Of a stretch of 61,018 nt of DNA, positions 8,253 through 16,937 are shown piece by piece. The DNA lies in contig JAEZIQ010000100.1 of assembly GCA_023436605.1 (NCBI GenBank), forward strand, positions 1 to 61,018. The letters run 5' to 3'. Within the stretch, counting starts at the first letter, position 1. The number at the start of each line of letters is the position of its first letter. Source of the stretch: Actinomycetes bacterium. Lineage in GTDB: Bacteria > Actinomycetota > Thermoleophilia > Solirubrobacterales > 70-9. The notes beneath the pieces were generated by a model. The model did not search any database. It was given only the letters and a program-made list of their open reading frames with translations, and was not told the DNA's origin. The position numbers and the translations under genes were made by a program.

Positions 8253-9506
8253 TTGAAGTCGATCGTCTCGTCCCGGGCTGCGATGGCAGCTGCACTGATC
8301 CTCGCTTTCGCAGCGCTGGCGGCTGGCTGCGGCCGGACCGACGAGGAAGGGACCGACCGCACCCTGCGCATCTATGTGAGCCAGCCGCTCGAGGGTGACC
8401 GCGGCGGCGAGGACATGCTTCGCGCGGTCGAGATCGCCGTCGAGGACGAAGGCGGACGGATCGATTCGGCCAGGATCGAAGTCGTCGGCATGAACGACTC
8501 GGACGAGAGCGGCAGCTGGGTCGCCTCGCTGGTACGCCGCAACGCCCGGCGGGCCGCTGATGACGAGAGTGCGGTCGCCTACATCGGCGAGTTCGATTCC
8601 GGTGCCTCGGAGATCGCGATGCCAATTCTGAACCGGGCCGGGATGCTCCAGGTCAGTTCAAGTTCGACCGCGGTGAAATTGACCAAACCGGCCCCGGAAC
8701 TCGGTGAGATGATCCGTCCGACCGGGATCCGAACCTTCGGCCGGGTAGTGCCGAACGACAACGTCCAGGGCGCCGCATTGGCTCTGTTCATGGATCAGGA
8801 GGGCGTCAACGAAGTCTTCGTGGTGGACGACGGCGACACCTACGGCAAGGGATTGAGATATCGGTTCGAGAAGGTCGCCCGGCACACGCGGATCAGGATC
8901 TCCGGTACCGCCGAAGTGACCAGCCCGGCCCAGATCGGCGACATCTCCGACCGGGTCCTCGCAAGCGGGGCGGACGCGTTGCTCTTTGCCGGTTCCAACC
9001 TCGATCTGGCCCGGGATCTTTTCGAGACGGTTCATCGCGAAGACAGTTTCATCAAGCTGTTCGGTGGTGATGGTCTCTCACTTTCGACCTTCCTCGACTC
9101 GATTGGCGACACCGCCCTCGACACCTATGTGACCGCCCCGCAGCTCCCGGCCGGGAATTACGCCCAGAGCGGCGAGTCCTTCCTGCACGGATTCCAGGAA
9201 GAGTACGGACGGCCGGCCGAGCCGATGGCCGTGTTCGCGTATGAGGCGGGACGGGCGGTGTTCGATTCGATCCGGCGCGGCGCCCGGGGCAACATCGCGA
9301 CCGAACCGATCGCAGCTCTGCGAACGAACACCCGAAACGCCTTCTTCGACATCTCGGAACGAGCCTCGCCGCTGGGCAGCTACTCGATCGACGCAAATGG
9401 TGACACCACGCTTTCGTTCTATGGCGCCTACCGGGTCGAGGACGGGGAACTGGTGCTGGGCCGGACGATCGACATACCGCCGTCGGTCCTGAGGGAGGAC
9501 GAATGA
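8253..9506 (+). CDS. Substrate-binding lipoprotein, Leu/Ile/Val-binding (type 1 periplasmic) family
   Basis: The 417-residue protein starts at a TTG 10 bases after the ligase gene. It has a lipoprotein signal with the lipobox LAAGC (Cys26). The mature part follows the type 1 periplasmic-binding fold of branched-chain amino acid receptors, with AIEVAVEDEGG-like first-lobe helix, VAYIGEFDSGAS, and VVDDGDTYGKGL in the second lobe. It would be anchored outside the membrane and bind a small amino-acid-like ligand. No permease or ATPase gene is nearby, so it may act as a sensor or hand its ligand to a distant transporter. The downstream gene overlaps by four bases. An ATG at 8283 is an alternative start but would weaken the signal peptide. 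Confidence 0.8.
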   Translation: MKSIVSSRAAMAAALILAFAALAAGCGRTDEEGTDRTLRIYVSQPLEGDRGGEDMLRAVEIAVEDEGGRIDSARIEVVGMNDSDESGSWVASLVRRNARRAADDESAVAYIGEFDSGASEIAMPILNRAGMLQVSSSSTAVKLTKPAPELGEMIRPTGIRTFGRVVPNDNVQGAALALFMDQEGVNEVFVVDDGDTYGKGLRYRFEKVARHTRIRISGTAEVTSPAQIGDISDRVLASGADALLFAGSNLDLARDLFETVHREDSFIKLFGGDGLSLSTFLDSIGDTALDTYVTAPQLPAGNYAQSGESFLHGFQEEYGRPAEPMAVFAYEAGRAVFDSIRRGARGNIATEPIAALRTNTRNAFFDISERASPLGSYSIDANGDTTLSFYGAYRVEDGELVLGRTIDIPPSVLREDE

Positions 9507-10294
9507 ACACGGTCCTGACCTGTCTCGCGATCCTCGCGCTCGGCTGCCTGGTGACCGGGACTTCGATATTCCTGGTTCGCAAACTGGTGCCGGAGCACCT
9601 GCGGGGGAGCGAGGAGCGGCGTGAGCCGGTCTTCGCCTTCGCCGGCGTGCTCTACGCCCTGGTGATCGGTTTCGTGCTCGCTTACGCCCTCGATGGATAC
9701 CAGACGGCGGAGACCGCGGCGGGAACCGAAGCCGACTCGGTCAGCTCGCTCTCCCGTGCCGCCACCCTCTTCGATGCCGAGAGCCGCGATCGGCTCGGTC
9801 ACGAACTGATCTGCTACTCCCGAGCGGTGATCGACGACGAGTGGCCGAGGATGCACCAGGGCGAGCGCTCGGAACTGGCCACCGCGGCCACCGACCGGCT
9901 CTTCCAGTCCTTCGGCAAGCTGGGTCGCAACAACGCCGACAACTCCGCCCTCTCGAGCTCGCTCGAACGGGTCAGTGATCTGCAGAAGGCGCGAGCCACC
10001 CGGCTGCTCAAGTCGGACACCTTCCTGCCGACCATGTTCTGGGTCTTCATGGTCGCCGGTGGTTTCATGCTGATTCTTTTCGCCACTGTCCTCAAGGGCC
10101 GGGAGCCGGTCCGGGGCCAGGTCATGTTCATCCTCCCCGTCTCCCTGCTCCTGATCTGCTCGATCTACCTGGTGGCGGTCTTCGAACAACCCTTCAAGGG
10201 ACCAAACGAAATCGAGCCCCGGGCGATGGAACGGGCTCTCGTTTCGGTAACCGAATTCATCCCCGACCCCCGCGCCGACCGCCCCTGTCCCTGA
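9503..10294 (+). CDS. DUF4239 (bestrophin-like) membrane protein
   Basis: The protein has 263 residues and four predicted membrane helices: two near the N-terminus (about 5-25 and 45-64) and two near the C-terminus (about 175-197 and 207-228), with a helical soluble region between. This layout and the GVLYALVIGFVLAYA segment match DUF4239, described as bestrophin-like and possibly channel-forming. It overlaps the lipoprotein gene by ATGA and ends the operon. Its place beside a solute receptor suggests it could be the membrane partner, which is inference. A strong hairpin at 10345 follows. Confidence 0.75.
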   Translation: MNTVLTCLAILALGCLVTGTSIFLVRKLVPEHLRGSEERREPVFAFAGVLYALVIGFVLAYALDGYQTAETAAGTEADSVSSLSRAATLFDAESRDRLGHELICYSRAVIDDEWPRMHQGERSELATAATDRLFQSFGKLGRNNADNSALSSSLERVSDLQKARATRLLKSDTFLPTMFWVFMVAGGFMLILFATVLKGREPVRGQVMFILPVSLLLICSIYLVAVFEQPFKGPNEIEPRAMERALVSVTEFIPDPRADRPCP

Positions 10295-10344
10295 CCCTCG
10301 GGACATTCTTCGTCCTCCTCCCTCAACCCGGACCCTAAACATCC

Positions 10345-10373
10345 GACTTTTCAGCGCTATTTGCTGAAAAGTC
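10345..10373. terminator. Perfect 11-bp hairpin with GCTATTT loop between convergent genes
   Basis: GACTTTTCAGC (10345-10355) pairs exactly with GCTGAAAAGTC (10363-10373) around a 7-nt GCTATTT loop. It lies between the DUF4239 and arylsulfotransferase genes, which converge, so it can serve as a bidirectional terminator. No long T tract follows. Its core TCAGC-GCTATTT-GCTGA recurs exactly at 56036-56052. Confidence 0.65.
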
Positions 10374-10414
10374 CTATCTCGATGAGATTGAGACGGGACC
10401 GGGCCGGGGGCCGG

Positions 10415-12169
10415 TTACGGGTTGACTACGCCCTTGCCATTGGCCAGGTCTTCGAGTTTCTCGTCTTCGATCGGACCGAGTGGACCGCCGGGGACTGACT
10501 TGTCCTGGAGGTTGCTCTTGTCTTCGAAGAAGTCGAGCGGAGTCATCGGCTGGTTCGACATGGCCGGTTCCGGCTCCATCGCGTCGAGGGCGGCATCGAG
10601 GTCGGCCTCGGTGACGTTGAGAGGGACCGGCACGGCCCGGTACGGCGCGACCGGAAGGCCGAGACGGAAGGCGAGCTGGCCCTCGCTGTTGAAGCCCGAG
10701 ACCCAGGGAGCGGCACCCCAGGCGACGACCCAGCCATCGCCCATCTTGCGGAACGAACCGCAGCAGTGGCCGTTGCCGGAAACCTTGTCGTCACGGAAGT
10801 CACCGACGTAGGTAGCGGTCCGGTTCTCGAGGTCGATCCGGTACATCAGGGCACGCGGCTGACGACCCTTGATCTTGACCCCGTTGTCGTGGATGGTCAG
10901 CATGTCGCCGTACATACGGACATCGTGGTTGCCTGAGATCGGGTAGCCCTTGTACGGGTCGTCTCCGACCACCTTGAGCGACTTCTCGGTCGGGACACCG
11001 CCGAACTTCCAGATCAACTCACCGGTCTTCCGGCTGATGCCCCAGACCGTGTCGGTGTGACGGGTCGAAAGCACGTACTGGTCGCGCCACGGCTCGATCG
11101 CGTTGAGGTGGAACTGGTCGTAGCGGATCTTGCCGTTCTCGTCGTAATGCGGGTTGCGCCAGGCGCGCTGCCACCAGCGGTACGGCGTCTCCTCGATCGA
11201 AACGTGGTCCTTCGAATTCCATTCCCAGACGACCTTGCCGTCGGGGGTCTGCTCCTGGATCGCGCCGTCGAGCAGGCCGCGATCGGCCCGGCCGCCGACC
11301 GGACGCAGGTCGACCCCGTATCTCGGCTTGTAGCTCATCACCAGCTGGTTGCCGTTCGGCAGAAGCACGTACTCGTGACCGTCGATCGGGGCGCCCTTGA
11401 AATCAACCAGCCGGTCGAGCGTGCCGTCGAGCTCGCGGATCTCGGTGCGGGTGCGGGCGTCCTGGCCGAAACCGTCGGCGAACCCGCGGGGAATCTGCAC
11501 CGTGCCATCAGGCAGGATCTGGCCACCCAGGGAGTTGGTCGGCGTGCTGTACCACCAGCGCGGGGTGCCGTCCTGGTCGAAAACCATCATCCAGGCGCGG
11601 GCCTTCTGGTCAGGCTTCAGGTAGGCGGTGACCATGAACATGCCCTTGGGTGGCTTGGCCAGACGCTGGTAACGCCACTCGGGGAAGTCGGAAGGCAGGC
11701 AGCGGATCTTGTAGTTCTCGACCTCACCGTCTTCGGGGATGAACTTGACGTTGAAGTCCTGTCCCGGCAGCGGCCTGGCTTCGGCCCCGTAGCGGCCGGA
11801 GGTGGCCGGGTTTGCCCAGACCTTCACCTTCACTTCGGGGATCGAGTAGACCTGGACCATCACCCTTCCGGGGACGCAGCGGGTCACGTAGTAGTGGCGG
11901 TCGGGATTGAACTTCGGCCACATCGACGAGGTCGCGAACTGGGCGTCGTACTTTTTGCCCGGGTCACTGCTGCCCTTCGAGCCGACGATCGGTGCGATCT
12001 TGTTCAGCGTCGCGGGATCGTTCTTCTTCGAGGAAGCTTTCGACTGGTTCTTGTCGACCCGGTACTCGCGGTAGGCGTAGGCCCCGGCGGCGAGTCCGAG
12101 GAACAGTGCCGCAAGCAGAACGGCAAGGTTGTACGGAGTGAATTTGAGCTTGTTCTCGGAAGTTTCCAT
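10415..12169 (-). CDS. Membrane-anchored arylsulfotransferase (ASST) family protein
   Basis: The 584-residue protein has one N-terminal membrane anchor (about residues 12-34) and a predicted extracytoplasmic beta-propeller of the arylsulfotransferase family. ASST enzymes move a sulfuryl group from phenyl sulfates to phenols through a sulfohistidine, without PAPS. Conserved histidines occur in DGHEYVLLPNGN, QFHLN, STRHTD and GNHDVR, and GELIWKFGG is a typical propeller blade. Neighbouring ASST branches in Actinobacteria are uncharacterised, so activity is not certain. The gene is monocistronic, divergent from the membrane-protein gene at 12312. The C-terminal 60 residues are acidic and probably disordered. 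Confidence 0.85.
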   Translation of the reverse strand: METSENKLKFTPYNLAVLLAALFLGLAAGAYAYREYRVDKNQSKASSKKNDPATLNKIAPIVGSKGSSDPGKKYDAQFATSSMWPKFNPDRHYYVTRCVPGRVMVQVYSIPEVKVKVWANPATSGRYGAEARPLPGQDFNVKFIPEDGEVENYKIRCLPSDFPEWRYQRLAKPPKGMFMVTAYLKPDQKARAWMMVFDQDGTPRWWYSTPTNSLGGQILPDGTVQIPRGFADGFGQDARTRTEIRELDGTLDRLVDFKGAPIDGHEYVLLPNGNQLVMSYKPRYGVDLRPVGGRADRGLLDGAIQEQTPDGKVVWEWNSKDHVSIEETPYRWWQRAWRNPHYDENGKIRYDQFHLNAIEPWRDQYVLSTRHTDTVWGISRKTGELIWKFGGVPTEKSLKVVGDDPYKGYPISGNHDVRMYGDMLTIHDNGVKIKGRQPRALMYRIDLENRTATYVGDFRDDKVSGNGHCCGSFRKMGDGWVVAWGAAPWVSGFNSEGQLAFRLGLPVAPYRAVPVPLNVTEADLDAALDAMEPEPAMSNQPMTPLDFFEDKSNLQDKSVPGGPLGPIEDEKLEDLANGKGVVNP

Positions 12170-12311
12170 GCCGGGGTGGGTCGTCCGGTGGTCCCATTCG
12201 GCCCGGTGACGGCTCCACGGGCGTGCCGTGTGTCATCCCGGCCGCGCCTGGGGCGACTCTCTGAATGGTCCGGAAACTATAGAGCCAGCTCCCCGGGTAG
12301 GGTGAGCACCC

Positions 12312-13043
12312 ATGACTCAAACCAAACTTCAACTCGGCGCCACCCTCCGCGACATGGGGGCGTCGTTTGAAGCAAACCGGCCCCTCTTCGTCAGGGTCAC
12401 TTTCCTCTTCGCCGTCTTTTCCGCGGTCTCCGCCGTACTCGAAGTGAACGGCACCGCCGGCCTCGCAATCTGGGTCGGGTTGACGATTCTGCTCGGCGCC
12501 GCCTACGTGGGGATGGTCACCACCCTCCTCTGCGTGCCCGGCAAGAGCCAGGATCTCGGCGATCTCTGGGCAACCACCAAACCGGTGCTCGCCCGGCTGA
12601 TCTGGGTAGCCGTCGTCGGCACCCTCGCCGTGGTCGTCGGCATGTTCGCGCTGATCATTCCCGGTCTGATCATCGCCACGATCTGGTCGGTCGCAAGCCA
12701 GGCGGTGGTGGTCGAAGGAAGGTCGGTTTTCGAGTCGTTGGGACGCAGCCGGGAACTCGTTCGAAACAACGGACTGCGGGCCTTCGGTTACCTGGTGATC
12801 GTCGGGATCCTCGGCCTCGTGATGATCGGCCTGGCCCTGCTCGTCTCGGCCCCCCTGGGCGACGGACTGGCGGGAAATATCGTCGGCAACTTCCTCACCG
12901 ACATGCTCAGCACGCCCATCTTCGCGCTCGGCACCGCCGTGCTCTACAACGCACTGATCGATATCGAACGCAGTAGCCAGCCCGGGGTCGAAGCCGAGAA
13001 AGACCCCTATGCCGGTGTGACAGCGCCGGAACCGAAGGACTAG
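12312..13043 (+). CDS. Polytopic membrane protein (YciC/GPDPase-membrane-domain-like)
   Basis: This is a 243-residue integral membrane protein with about six hydrophobic segments. The ALIIPGLIIATIWSVASQAVVVE segment followed by a SLGRSRELVRNN stretch is characteristic of the YciC/glycerophosphodiester-phosphodiesterase membrane-domain group. No enzymatic domain is attached. A TAGGGT box (12298-12303) ends eight bases before the ATG, consistent with a leaderless or near-leaderless transcript; a TATAGA further upstream is another possible -10. The 3' end overlaps the convergent exporter gene by four bases. Function unknown. Confidence 0.65.
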   Translation: MTQTKLQLGATLRDMGASFEANRPLFVRVTFLFAVFSAVSAVLEVNGTAGLAIWVGLTILLGAAYVGMVTTLLCVPGKSQDLGDLWATTKPVLARLIWVAVVGTLAVVVGMFALIIPGLIIATIWSVASQAVVVEGRSVFESLGRSRELVRNNGLRAFGYLVIVGILGLVMIGLALLVSAPLGDGLAGNIVGNFLTDMLSTPIFALGTAVLYNALIDIERSSQPGVEAEKDPYAGVTAPEPKD

Positions 13044-14644
13044 GCCCCGGTCGTTTCCGGAGCCGGAGCCCCGGCTTCCGGCACGGCCGGTCGCTGGTCT
13101 TCGTCGACGATGATCTCCTTCATCTTGCCGCTGACCATGCCGAAGTGGGCGACCAGGTAGGCGAGCACCATCACGCCACCCATGATGTAAAGGACTGTTG
13201 AGGTGGATGCGGCGAACGCTTCCTGGAGGGCTCCGAAAATCTTCTCCGAGCCGGCGCCGGACGCATGACTGGAAATCGCGTCCTGGCTGCCACCGCCAGC
13301 CGAGGTCATCGCGTGAGCGATCTTGTCCGATTCCGCGGTCGGAACGCCGAGGCCCTGGAGCTTCTCTTCGACGTTCGCCTGGTTCCTGGTGGTGAGGATG
13401 GTCCCCAGCACGGCGAGCCCGAAGGCTGCCGCGTAGTTGCGGACCGTCTGCGTGATGCCGGTCGCCTCGCCGTAACTCGTGTTCGGGGCTCGGTTGATCG
13501 CGTCGGTACTGACCGGGCTTAGCATCAGGCTCACGCCGGCGCCAGCCAGGACCATGTAGATCCACTGACCGCCGAGGCCGTCGGCGATGTCGGTGACCTG
13601 GCCGGCCCAGAGGAAGAACCCGACGGCGGCCAGGACCGCGCCGAGCGCGGCCGCCGGCTTGGCGCCCTTGCTGTCGAGGATCTTGCCGCCCATCTGGGCG
13701 CCGAAGACGAACCCTCCGAAGAACACCAGCAGGTAGAGGCCGGCGTCGGATGCGTCCCAGCCAAGCGAGATCTGGGAGTAGAGGCTGGCGAAGAAGATCA
13801 GCGGGACAAAAGCGATCGAGAGGAGAAACAGCATGACGTTGTCAGCCAGGAAGGCCCTCTGCCTGAAGATCGAAACCCTGATGAGCGGGAACTTCTGGCG
13901 GTTCTCGAACATCCAGAAGGCGACCAGGATCGCGAAGCCGCCAACGATGCAGATCCAGGTCAGGGGGTCGTCCCAGCCCCAGGTCGCCGACTGCTGGAAC
14001 CCGAGGACCGAGAGCCCCATGCCGAGTGCGATCAACACGGCACCGCGGAGGTCTAGCGGCTGCGAGACCCTCCGGTTGTCCGGCTTCGAGAGGTAGATCA
14101 GGACGAGCGAGATGATCGCGATCGGGATGTTGATCCAGAAGATCGAGCGCCAGGTCCATTCGGTCAGGTAGCCACCGGCGATCGGCCCGACGGAGGTGAG
14201 GGCTCCGGTGATGCCGAAGAAGACCGCGAGGGCCTGGCCACGCTTTTCGATCGGGAAGGCGGCGACGGTGATCGCCAGCGCGGCGGGGAACATGATCGCG
14301 GCACCGGCGCCCTGGATCACACGGAAAAAGATGAGCCACGCCTCAGCCAGGTCTCCTTCCGGGGTGGCGCCGCAGAGGGCAGAGCAGATCGTGAAAATGA
14401 GAATGCCGATGACCAGCATGGTCCGGTGGCCAACGACGTCGGCGAGTCTCCCGCCGAGGGCAAAAACCGCCGCCATGGCCAGCAGGTATCCGGAAACGAT
14501 CCACTGAACGCCCGTTTCGGTCAGGCCGAGATGCTGCTGGATCGTGGGGATCGAGATCGAGACGATCGTCTGGTCGATGAAGGTCATCGACACGGCGAAG
14601 ATCATCGCGGCCAGAACGAGAGAACCACTCTTATTAGCGGGCAT
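13040..14644 (-). CDS. MFS exporter, DHA2 (EmrB/QacA) family
   Basis: The protein has 534 residues and about 14 membrane helices, as expected for DHA2 drug:proton antiporters. Typical features are TFIDQTIVSISIPTIQ in helix 1, the GRLADVVGHR motif A, and VIQGAGAAIMFPAALA in motif C. It would export hydrophobic drugs or metabolites. The gene is divergent from a haloalkane dehalogenase gene, and the shared 78-bp region contains a palindrome, so both may answer to one regulator. TAAGTT at 14651-14656 ends six bases before the ATG, a leaderless arrangement. Confidence 0.9.
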   Translation of the reverse strand: MPANKSGSLVLAAMIFAVSMTFIDQTIVSISIPTIQQHLGLTETGVQWIVSGYLLAMAAVFALGGRLADVVGHRTMLVIGILIFTICSALCGATPEGDLAEAWLIFFRVIQGAGAAIMFPAALAITVAAFPIEKRGQALAVFFGITGALTSVGPIAGGYLTEWTWRSIFWINIPIAIISLVLIYLSKPDNRRVSQPLDLRGAVLIALGMGLSVLGFQQSATWGWDDPLTWICIVGGFAILVAFWMFENRQKFPLIRVSIFRQRAFLADNVMLFLLSIAFVPLIFFASLYSQISLGWDASDAGLYLLVFFGGFVFGAQMGGKILDSKGAKPAAALGAVLAAVGFFLWAGQVTDIADGLGGQWIYMVLAGAGVSLMLSPVSTDAINRAPNTSYGEATGITQTVRNYAAAFGLAVLGTILTTRNQANVEEKLQGLGVPTAESDKIAHAMTSAGGGSQDAISSHASGAGSEKIFGALQEAFAASTSTVLYIMGGVMVLAYLVAHFGMVSGKMKEIIVDEDQRPAVPEAGAPAPETTGA

Positions 14645-14722
14645 TCCGGGAACTTACAGAAGGGATTTACCGAAATACAGAAAGTTGACATCCATCAACT
14701 TTTTCCTTATAGGCTGACGGAC
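14645..14722. promoter_or_regulatory. Divergent promoters with AGTTGA/TCAACT operator candidate
   Basis: On the plus strand TTGACA (14685-14690), 17 nt and TATAGG (14708-14713) form the best consensus promoter in the window; the overlapping TAGGCT (14710-14715) ends 7 nt before the ATG. The inverted repeat AGTTGA-N6-TCAACT (14683-14700) covers the -35, a good site for a TetR-type repressor such as the one encoded at 15635. The minus-strand exporter has TAAGTT at 14651-14656. Confidence 0.65.
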
Positions 14723-15616
14723 ATGGAGATACTGCGCACGCCCGAAGAACGCTTCAGCCAGATCCCGGACTTCCCCTGGGAACCGGTCTACCGGGACTGG
14801 GAAGGGATGCGGCTGGCACACCTGGACGAGGGTTCGGGCGAGCCGATCCTGCTGATTCATGGCGAGCCGACCTGGGGTTTCCTCTGGCGCAAGGTGATGG
14901 GCCCGCTGCTCGACGCCGGCTACCGCTGCGTCGTGCCCGACCTGCCGGGCTTCGGGCGCTCCGACAAACCGGTCGACGACGCGTGGTACACCTACGATCG
15001 TCACACCGCGGCGATCGTCAGTCTGCTCGAGGAACTCGACCTGACCGGAGTGACCCTGGTCTGCCACGACTGGGGTGGACCGATCGGACTGCGCACCGCT
15101 TCGATCGAGGTGCCCGATCGATTCTCCCGGCTGGTCGCGATGGACACGGGCCTCTTCACCGGCCACCAGAAGATGTCCGACAACTGGAACCACTTCCGCG
15201 ACTTCATCGCCTCGCACCGGGACGTCCGGGTGGACATGCCGATCCGCGGTGGATGCGCAACAGAACTCCCCGACGAGGTGGTGGCCGCCTACGAAGCCCC
15301 CTTCCCCGACGCCGACTACAAGGCCGGCATCCGGACCTTTCCGCCGATGATTCCGGTCACGCCGGAAGACCCGGGAGCCGCCGAAGGTCAGGCAGCAGTC
15401 CAGTACCTGCTCGCCGATCAGCGCCCTTCACTGCTGCTCTGGGCCGACAACGACCCGGCGCTTCCGCTCGACCCGGTCGGCAAGACCGTGCAGATGCTCC
15501 TCCCCCAGGCGGAGCCCCTGACCGTGATCGAAAACGCCGGGCACTTCCTGCAGGAAGATCACGGCGAAAAGATCGGCCGGATCATCGCCGAGTGGCTCGC
15601 CCGCACACCGGTCTGA
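14723..15616 (+). CDS. Haloalkane dehalogenase-like alpha/beta hydrolase (HLD-I type)
   Basis: The 297-residue alpha/beta hydrolase has haloalkane dehalogenase signatures: HGEPTW (residues 46-51; Trp51 is a halide-binding position), the Asp nucleophile Asp116 in VCHDWGG rather than serine, a WADND acid-loop region near 240-244 and His274 in NAGHF. Such enzymes hydrolyse carbon-halogen bonds to alcohols. Epoxide hydrolases share the Asp nucleophile, but the EPTW/DWGG pair favours dehalogenase. The ATG is preceded directly by a strong promoter with almost no leader. The divergent exporter and the downstream TetR gene suggest a small detoxification module. Catalysis is well supported; the substrate is unknown. 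Confidence 0.87.
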   Translation: MEILRTPEERFSQIPDFPWEPVYRDWEGMRLAHLDEGSGEPILLIHGEPTWGFLWRKVMGPLLDAGYRCVVPDLPGFGRSDKPVDDAWYTYDRHTAAIVSLLEELDLTGVTLVCHDWGGPIGLRTASIEVPDRFSRLVAMDTGLFTGHQKMSDNWNHFRDFIASHRDVRVDMPIRGGCATELPDEVVAAYEAPFPDADYKAGIRTFPPMIPVTPEDPGAAEGQAAVQYLLADQRPSLLLWADNDPALPLDPVGKTVQMLLPQAEPLTVIENAGHFLQEDHGEKIGRIIAEWLARTPV

Positions 15617-15634
15617 ACTTCGGGGACCGCTGGC

Positions 15635-16276
15635 TCAGGAGGCTTCGGAACCGCGCAGCAGCATTTTCAGCAGCGGCTCGGCCCTACGGGCGTCGGGCTG
15701 CTCGCCGGTGATCAGGTCGAGATAGATGTAGCCGCCCATCACCCGTTCGATCACGAAGGCCAGTTCGTAGGACTCGACCCCTTCAGGCAGATCCATGTTG
15801 CCGGCACTCACCTGGCGGTCAATCGAGTCCTCGATCCAGGCGATCAGGCGAGGCTGATAGCCGGTCTCGCTGCGGGTCAGGAGCGACATCGCCGCTTCGC
15901 CCTCGGTTGCGAGGTAGTGCTTCATGCCCGGGTTGGCGATCACCTGGTCCGCGAACTCGATGGTCACGTCGACGATCCGGTCGGGGCCGGTCGACTTCGC
16001 TTCTTCCTCGAGCCGGTTGAGGCTGTTCAGCGTGAGCTGCCAGATCATCTCGACCAGAAACTGTTCCCGCGAACCGACCCACCGGTAGAGCGTTGCCCGG
16101 TTGATGTCGAGCTGCCTGGCCATCGCCGACATGTCGATTCGCTCGCGGGCCATGAAGGTCCTGATCCCGAGCCGAAGTGCCCGCAGGGGACCGGAGTCCT
16201 CGGGCTCTCCCGGGTCTGCCAGAGCGGCCTGAAGCTTTGTGGCTCGCCGGGTCACGGTGGGGGCAGCATCTCGCAT
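15635..16276 (-). CDS. TetR-family regulator (QsdR-like)
   Basis: This TetR-type repressor of 213 residues from the ATG at 16276 has an N-terminal helix-turn-helix (MSAMARQLDINRATLYRWVGSREQF) and a C-terminal ligand domain resembling the QsdR group. A TTG at 16327 would extend it but overlaps the upstream DsbA-like gene, so I prefer 16276. It is convergent with the dehalogenase gene and follows the DsbA-like gene on the same strand. The palindrome at 14683 is a candidate target; that pairing is inference. Confidence 0.8.
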   Translation of the reverse strand: MRDAAPTVTRRATKLQAALADPGEPEDSGPLRALRLGIRTFMARERIDMSAMARQLDINRATLYRWVGSREQFLVEMIWQLTLNSLNRLEEEAKSTGPDRIVDVTIEFADQVIANPGMKHYLATEGEAAMSLLTRSETGYQPRLIAWIEDSIDRQVSAGNMDLPEGVESYELAFVIERVMGGYIYLDLITGEQPDARRAEPLLKMLLRGSEAS

Positions 16277-16298
16277 TTGGCGGCAGTCCGTACGGCGA

Positions 16299-16937
16299 TC
16301 AGGCCGCGGAGCCCGCTGCCTGGTCAATGGCCGCCCGCATCAGATCTACCGGCTGGGCGCCGGAAATGGCCGTGGCGCGATCGAAAACGAAGGTCGGGAC
16401 CCCGCTGATCCCGAGCATCCCGGCCAGCTCCTGATCGGCGCGGACCTCTTCTGCGAACTCGTCGCTGGCCGCCACCTCCTGGGCCCGGCCGGGATCGACC
16501 CCGGCCTTGACCGCGAGGCGAACCAGGTCGGTCGAGTCGGACAGATCGGCCGCCCCGGTGAAGTACGCGGCGAACAAGAGGTCCGCGAGAGCGGCTTCGT
16601 GACCCTCGCGGGCCGCCAGCTGAAGCATGCGGTGAGCGTCGAAGGTGTTGACAGCGAACGCGTTCTCGTAGTCGAACTCGATCCCCGCCCCATGGCCCAT
16701 CGAGACCACCCGGTCGTTCATCGCCATCACTTCATCCCTGGTCATGCCGAACTTTCTGGAGAGGTGGTCATAGAGGTCGCCCTCGGCCCGTTTCGGCGCT
16801 CCGGGGTCGAGCTGAAAGCTCCGCCACTCGACCTCGACCTCGCCTTCCCGACCGGATTGCCTCAGGGCCTCGGCGAAGTGACGGGTCCCGATGTAACAGA
16901 AGGGACAGGCGATGTCGGAGAAGATTTCGACTTTCAC
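16299..16937 (-). CDS. DsbA-family oxidoreductase, FrnE-like
   Basis: The 212-residue protein has a thioredoxin fold with CPFC (Cys11-Cys14) directly after the first beta strand and the cis-proline region SGVPTFVFD, both typical of cytoplasmic FrnE/DsbA-like 2-hydroxychromene isomerase relatives. There is no signal peptide, so it acts in the cytoplasm, probably in thiol redox or polyketide-type isomerisation. The GTG start is chosen because TAGTCT (16945-16950) ends seven bases before it and the family begins MKVEIFSD. It is followed on the same strand by the TetR gene after 22 bases. Confidence 0.87.
   Translation of the reverse strand: MKVEIFSDIACPFCYIGTRHFAEALRQSGREGEVEVEWRSFQLDPGAPKRAEGDLYDHLSRKFGMTRDEVMAMNDRVVSMGHGAGIEFDYENAFAVNTFDAHRMLQLAAREGHEAALADLLFAAYFTGAADLSDSTDLVRLAVKAGVDPGRAQEVAASDEFAEEVRADQELAGMLGISGVPTFVFDRATAISGAQPVDLMRAAIDQAAGSAA

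Noticed and set aside
11057..12370. A 437-codon plus-strand frame
   Set aside because: It is antisense to the arylsulfotransferase gene and has no recognisable domain; its composition is that of a high-GC shadow frame.
14723..15616. Epoxide hydrolase instead of haloalkane dehalogenase
   Set aside because: The Asp nucleophile fits both, but HGEPTW with its halide-binding Trp and HDWGG favours the dehalogenase branch.
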